64,000 nt of DNA from Dietzia cinnamea NBRC 102147 (GTDB lineage: Bacteria > Actinomycetota > Actinomycetes > Mycobacteriales > Mycobacteriaceae), in the NCBI RefSeq assembly GCF_001571065.1, contig NZ_BCSW01000004.1, forward strand, positions 62,001 to 126,000. Reading direction: 5' to 3'. Both the position numbers and the translations under genes were made by a program. The notes beneath the pieces were generated by a model. That model did not search any database. It saw nothing but the letters and a program-made list of their open reading frames with translations, and had not been told where the DNA came from. Positions 62,501 through 64,000 of this stretch are shown one piece after another (the first letter of the stretch is position 1; the number at the start of each line of letters is the position of its first letter).

Positions 62501-64000
62501 TGGCCGCGACGTGCTTCGACGCCGGTCTCATGGAGCCGAACCTCCTGCACGCGCTCAAGCGCAAGGAGTCCGAGGCGGACACGCTGCTGCACGCGATCGC
62601 GCAGCTGTACGTCCACGGGCACACGATCGACATGCCGAGCGTCGTGGAGATGATCCACGGCCACGTCACCGGTCCCGGCCGGTACGCGCCGGTGCCGGGC
62701 ACCGCGTGGAAGCGCCGCACCCTGTGGCCCAAGGTCACCGCGGGTGGCGGGTCCGGCGACGGCCGCATGCCGGGGTCGTACGTCGCGCTGCCCGACGGCC
62801 GCCACGCGTGGCAGGTCCGCGCCGAGGTCGTGCCCAGCGTGGACGCGCTGATGTCCGCGGCGGCCGCGGCGGTGGTCGAGGGCGCGACCCTCATCGCCGT
62901 CGACCGGCCCGGCGTCCTCCCCGCCTCGGGATCGGTCACCACGACCCTCACCCCGCACCCGGGCGGGGCGTCGGTGCAGGTCCACGTCCGGTCGGACGAG
63001 GAGTCCGCGCCGTTCGTGCTGGTCGCCTCCGGCGCGGTCAGCGGCGGCGCGCCGATCGATCCGTCGACGGCGCCGGAGATGCCGCATTTCGAGTCGGCCG
63101 AGTCCGACGCTCCGGTGGTCGGCGAGGACGAGGACGACGACGACGAGGCCGACGCCCGCTGGAACCCCGGGTCCGGCGAGTCGATCAGCGACAGGCTCGC
63201 CCGGATCGTCGGCTCCTCGATGGGGTACAGCCCCGACGACCTGCCGAGGGAGCTGGCACTGCTCGATCTCGGCCTGGATTCGCTCATGGCCGTGCGCATC
63301 AAGAACCGCGTCGAGCACGAGTTCTCCATCCCGCCGCTCGAGTTGCAGGCCATGCGGGACGCGTCGCTGAACGACGTCGCGGAGATGGTCCTGTTCGCGG
63401 TGGAGAACCCGGAGGAGGTCGGCGAGCTGGCGGCCCAGCAGGCCCGCGGCGAGGGCGCCGTGGACGTGGCGTCCCTGCGCGACGGAGACGCCGCCGACGT
63501 CTCGGGTGCGGCTGACTCCGACGGTGCGGCCCCGGCCGGCGACGCCGCGTCGGTCGCCCCGCGCGACGACACCGAGCGCATGGCGTTCGGCGCGTGGGCG
63601 GTGGTCACCGGCGCGGCGGCGCCCGGCGTGACCGGGGCGCTGCCCCCGATCGACGAGGCCACCCGCGAGGCGCTGGCCCGGCGACTGTCCGAGCGATCCG
63701 GCGGCGACATCACCGCCGACCAGCTGGCCGGCGCGTCGACGATCGCCGAGGTGGCCGATCTACTGCGCCCGTTCACCGAGGTCGCCGTCGAGGGCAACAT
63801 CCGCGTGCTCGCCGAGGGGCAGGAGGGGCGCACGCCGCTGTTCCTGTTCCACGCGGCCGGCGGATCGTCGTTCGTCTACGAGCCGCTCGTCGAGCGCCTC
63901 GACGAGGGCACCCCGGTGTACGGCGTCGAGCGCGTCGAGGGCCCCCTGGAGGCGCGGGCCGCGACCTACCTCGACCGGATCCGCGAGCTCGCCGCGGGCC
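59572..64000 (+). CDS. pks13: polyketide synthase Pks13, 5' part
   Basis: The gene runs off the right edge; 1476 codons are visible of about 1730 in M. tuberculosis. It condenses the meromycolic chain with a carboxylated acyl chain. Domains in order: N-terminal carrier (Ser43 in YGLSSRDAV), ketosynthase (about 105-525, Cys276 in DTACSTS, His in EAHGTGT and NFGH), an Ala/Thr/Asp-rich linker (about 540-585), acyltransferase (about 685-990, Ser778 in GHSMGE), a second carrier (Ser1237 in LGLDSLMAV), and the start of the thioesterase (FLFHAAGGSSF from residue 1424). AGGAAAGG precedes the ATG. Two linkers are unusually rich in Asp/Thr or Asp/Glu. Confidence 0.97.
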   Translation, partial: MAQSEMTVVELREWMRGWVCRATGLDISKVTDDRSLEEYGLSSRDAVSLSADLEDLIGRPLDATVAYQHPTIASLAEYVVNGPVEADEPTDLHTFRERGAGMEFDVAVIGLATRFPGGADSPEATWDLLASGRDATSPRPDSRWSEWAGDAYVQQVLAEAPNRGGWLDDTEVKDFDAEFFGMSPREAEMVDPQQRLALELTWEALENAHIPASDLKGREVGVFMGSSSSDYQVLLTSDSAAASPYAVTGASNSIISNRISYTFDFRGPSMTLDTACSTSLVAIHEAVNSLRLHESDLVVAGGVNMMLAPAATMGFAKTGAALSPDGRIKAFSSDANGICRAEGGGVFILKRLSEAERDGDEILAVIKGSAVNSDGRSNGMTAPNPDAQVSVLRQAYADAGVDPREVDYIEAHGTGTILGDPIEATALGQVLGRGRDADRPTLLGSAKTNFGHMESAAGAAGLAKIILGMQHDAVPPTINYAGPNPYLDFDAARLSVVTETTPWPRYSGRAVAGISGFGFGGTNAHVVVAEYRPQPAHVVVDAPSDTSTDAPADTDPATATTDAATTTATATDDDVARCVADAVARNADELATTGTAVPGPPATVLVVSASLPSRRKATAAQVADWLEAQDDSIDLGAVARTLSTRNHGRSRGAVVGHTRAELVAGLRALAAGDPGPGVFSADAPAGTGDVWVFSGFGSQHRKMAKELYLSNPLFASCLDAVDELIDFEAGYRIAELILDDSQTYELENSQVGIFAIQVALVDTLRALGAKPEAVIGHSMGEVAAAYATGGLNLEDAVRVICVRSRLMGDAEGQVSEEEAGAMALVEYSAEEIAQIIADNPQFASIEPAVYAAPTHTTVGGRAKPVADFVAWVEEQGKFARQLQVRGAGHTSDVDMLLGELAAEIAGLEPRELTSGLFSSVDRETFYRAGHEPVHAEEYWVKGMRHSVWFTHAVRKAVDAGYVTFLELAPNPVAAMSVAATCFDAGLMEPNLLHALKRKESEADTLLHAIAQLYVHGHTIDMPSVVEMIHGHVTGPGRYAPVPGTAWKRRTLWPKVTAGGGSGDGRMPGSYVALPDGRHAWQVRAEVVPSVDALMSAAAAAVVEGATLIAVDRPGVLPASGSVTTTLTPHPGGASVQVHVRSDEESAPFVLVASGAVSGGAPIDPSTAPEMPHFESAESDAPVVGEDEDDDDEADARWNPGSGESISDRLARIVGSSMGYSPDDLPRELALLDLGLDSLMAVRIKNRVEHEFSIPPLELQAMRDASLNDVAEMVLFAVENPEEVGELAAQQARGEGAVDVASLRDGDAADVSGAADSDGAAPAGDAASVAPRDDTERMAFGAWAVVTGAAAPGVTGALPPIDEATREALARRLSERSGGDITADQLAGASTIAEVADLLRPFTEVAVEGNIRVLAEGQEGRTPLFLFHAAGGSSFVYEPLVERLDEGTPVYGVERVEGPLEARAATYLDRIRELAAG

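Noticed and set aside
59503-63318. 1271-codon open frame on the minus strand
   Set aside because: It is the antisense shadow of pks13 in very GC-rich DNA; its sequence is low in complexity and matches no family, while the plus frame shows all Pks13 domains.

Overview
The window is very GC-rich actinobacterial DNA with many GTG starts, four-base GTGA/ATGA gene overlaps and promoters of the TAnnnT leaderless type. It carries the cell-wall core of mycolic-acid bacteria (order Mycobacteriales): glf, glfT2, the decaprenyl-phosphoribose pair, aftB, two mycolyltransferases, a Culp6-type cutinase, fadD32 and pks13. From memory this is the gene order of M. tuberculosis Rv3800c to Rv3809c. The flanking genes (amidase with PGRP domain, HAD hydrolase, PlsC, serS, septum-formation protein and metallopeptidase, phosphoglycerate mutase-like, pheA, LCP protein, glpQ-like, DUF4328, sodA) match the Rv3811 to Rv3846 stretch in the same relative order. 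The LGFP mycolyltransferase and small Gly/Ser-rich secreted proteins suggest a Dietzia- or Corynebacterium-like genome. I favour Dietzia, but genus is inference.

Layout. 1-9.3 kb: housekeeping and lineage genes (S4 RNA-binding tail, flavodoxin-like, RraA, a degenerate amidohydrolase coupled to cardiolipin synthase, a wall-anchored protein with a LAVTG tail, SDR, TipAS-type MerR, aldehyde dehydrogenase). 9.4-9.6 kb: a palindromic repeat cluster. 9.7-15.7 kb: CopC, a coiled-coil protein, a TM0106-type nuclease, two paralogous secreted repeat proteins, an SDR. 15.8-21.5 kb: Tat-exported ceramidase, SOD, Nudix, MsrA, a second repeat cluster, CspA, DUF488. 21.6-32.7 kb: membrane and envelope genes, PheA, phosphatase, metallopeptidase with septum protein, ankyrin protein. 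32.7-38.6 kb: SerS, thioesterase, PlsC, HAD, PGRP/LGFP amidase. 39-64 kb: the galactan/arabinan/mycolate cluster, ending inside the thioesterase domain of pks13.

How it works together. Glf makes UDP-galactofuranose and GlfT2 polymerises it into galactan. The UbiA-type transferase and PAP2 phosphatase make decaprenyl-phosphoribose, the precursor of the arabinose donor. AftB caps arabinan. FadD32 activates the meromycolic chain and Pks13 condenses it. The mycolyltransferases move mycolates onto trehalose and arabinogalactan. The LCP protein probably ligates polymer to peptidoglycan, and the amidase remodels the wall.

Main oddities. About 6.2 kb of unrelated genes separates glf from glfT2; it includes a two-TM protein with a SAVED-like sensor region and a lone P-loop GTPase-like gene of clearly lower GC. 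A roughly 70-bp nested palindrome occurs twice: once as the 3' end of the SAVED-like gene, once in frame inside aftB. A different palindromic repeat (GCGAGACGCCA) forms clusters in two convergent junctions. The amidohydrolase next to cardiolipin synthase has lost metal ligands.
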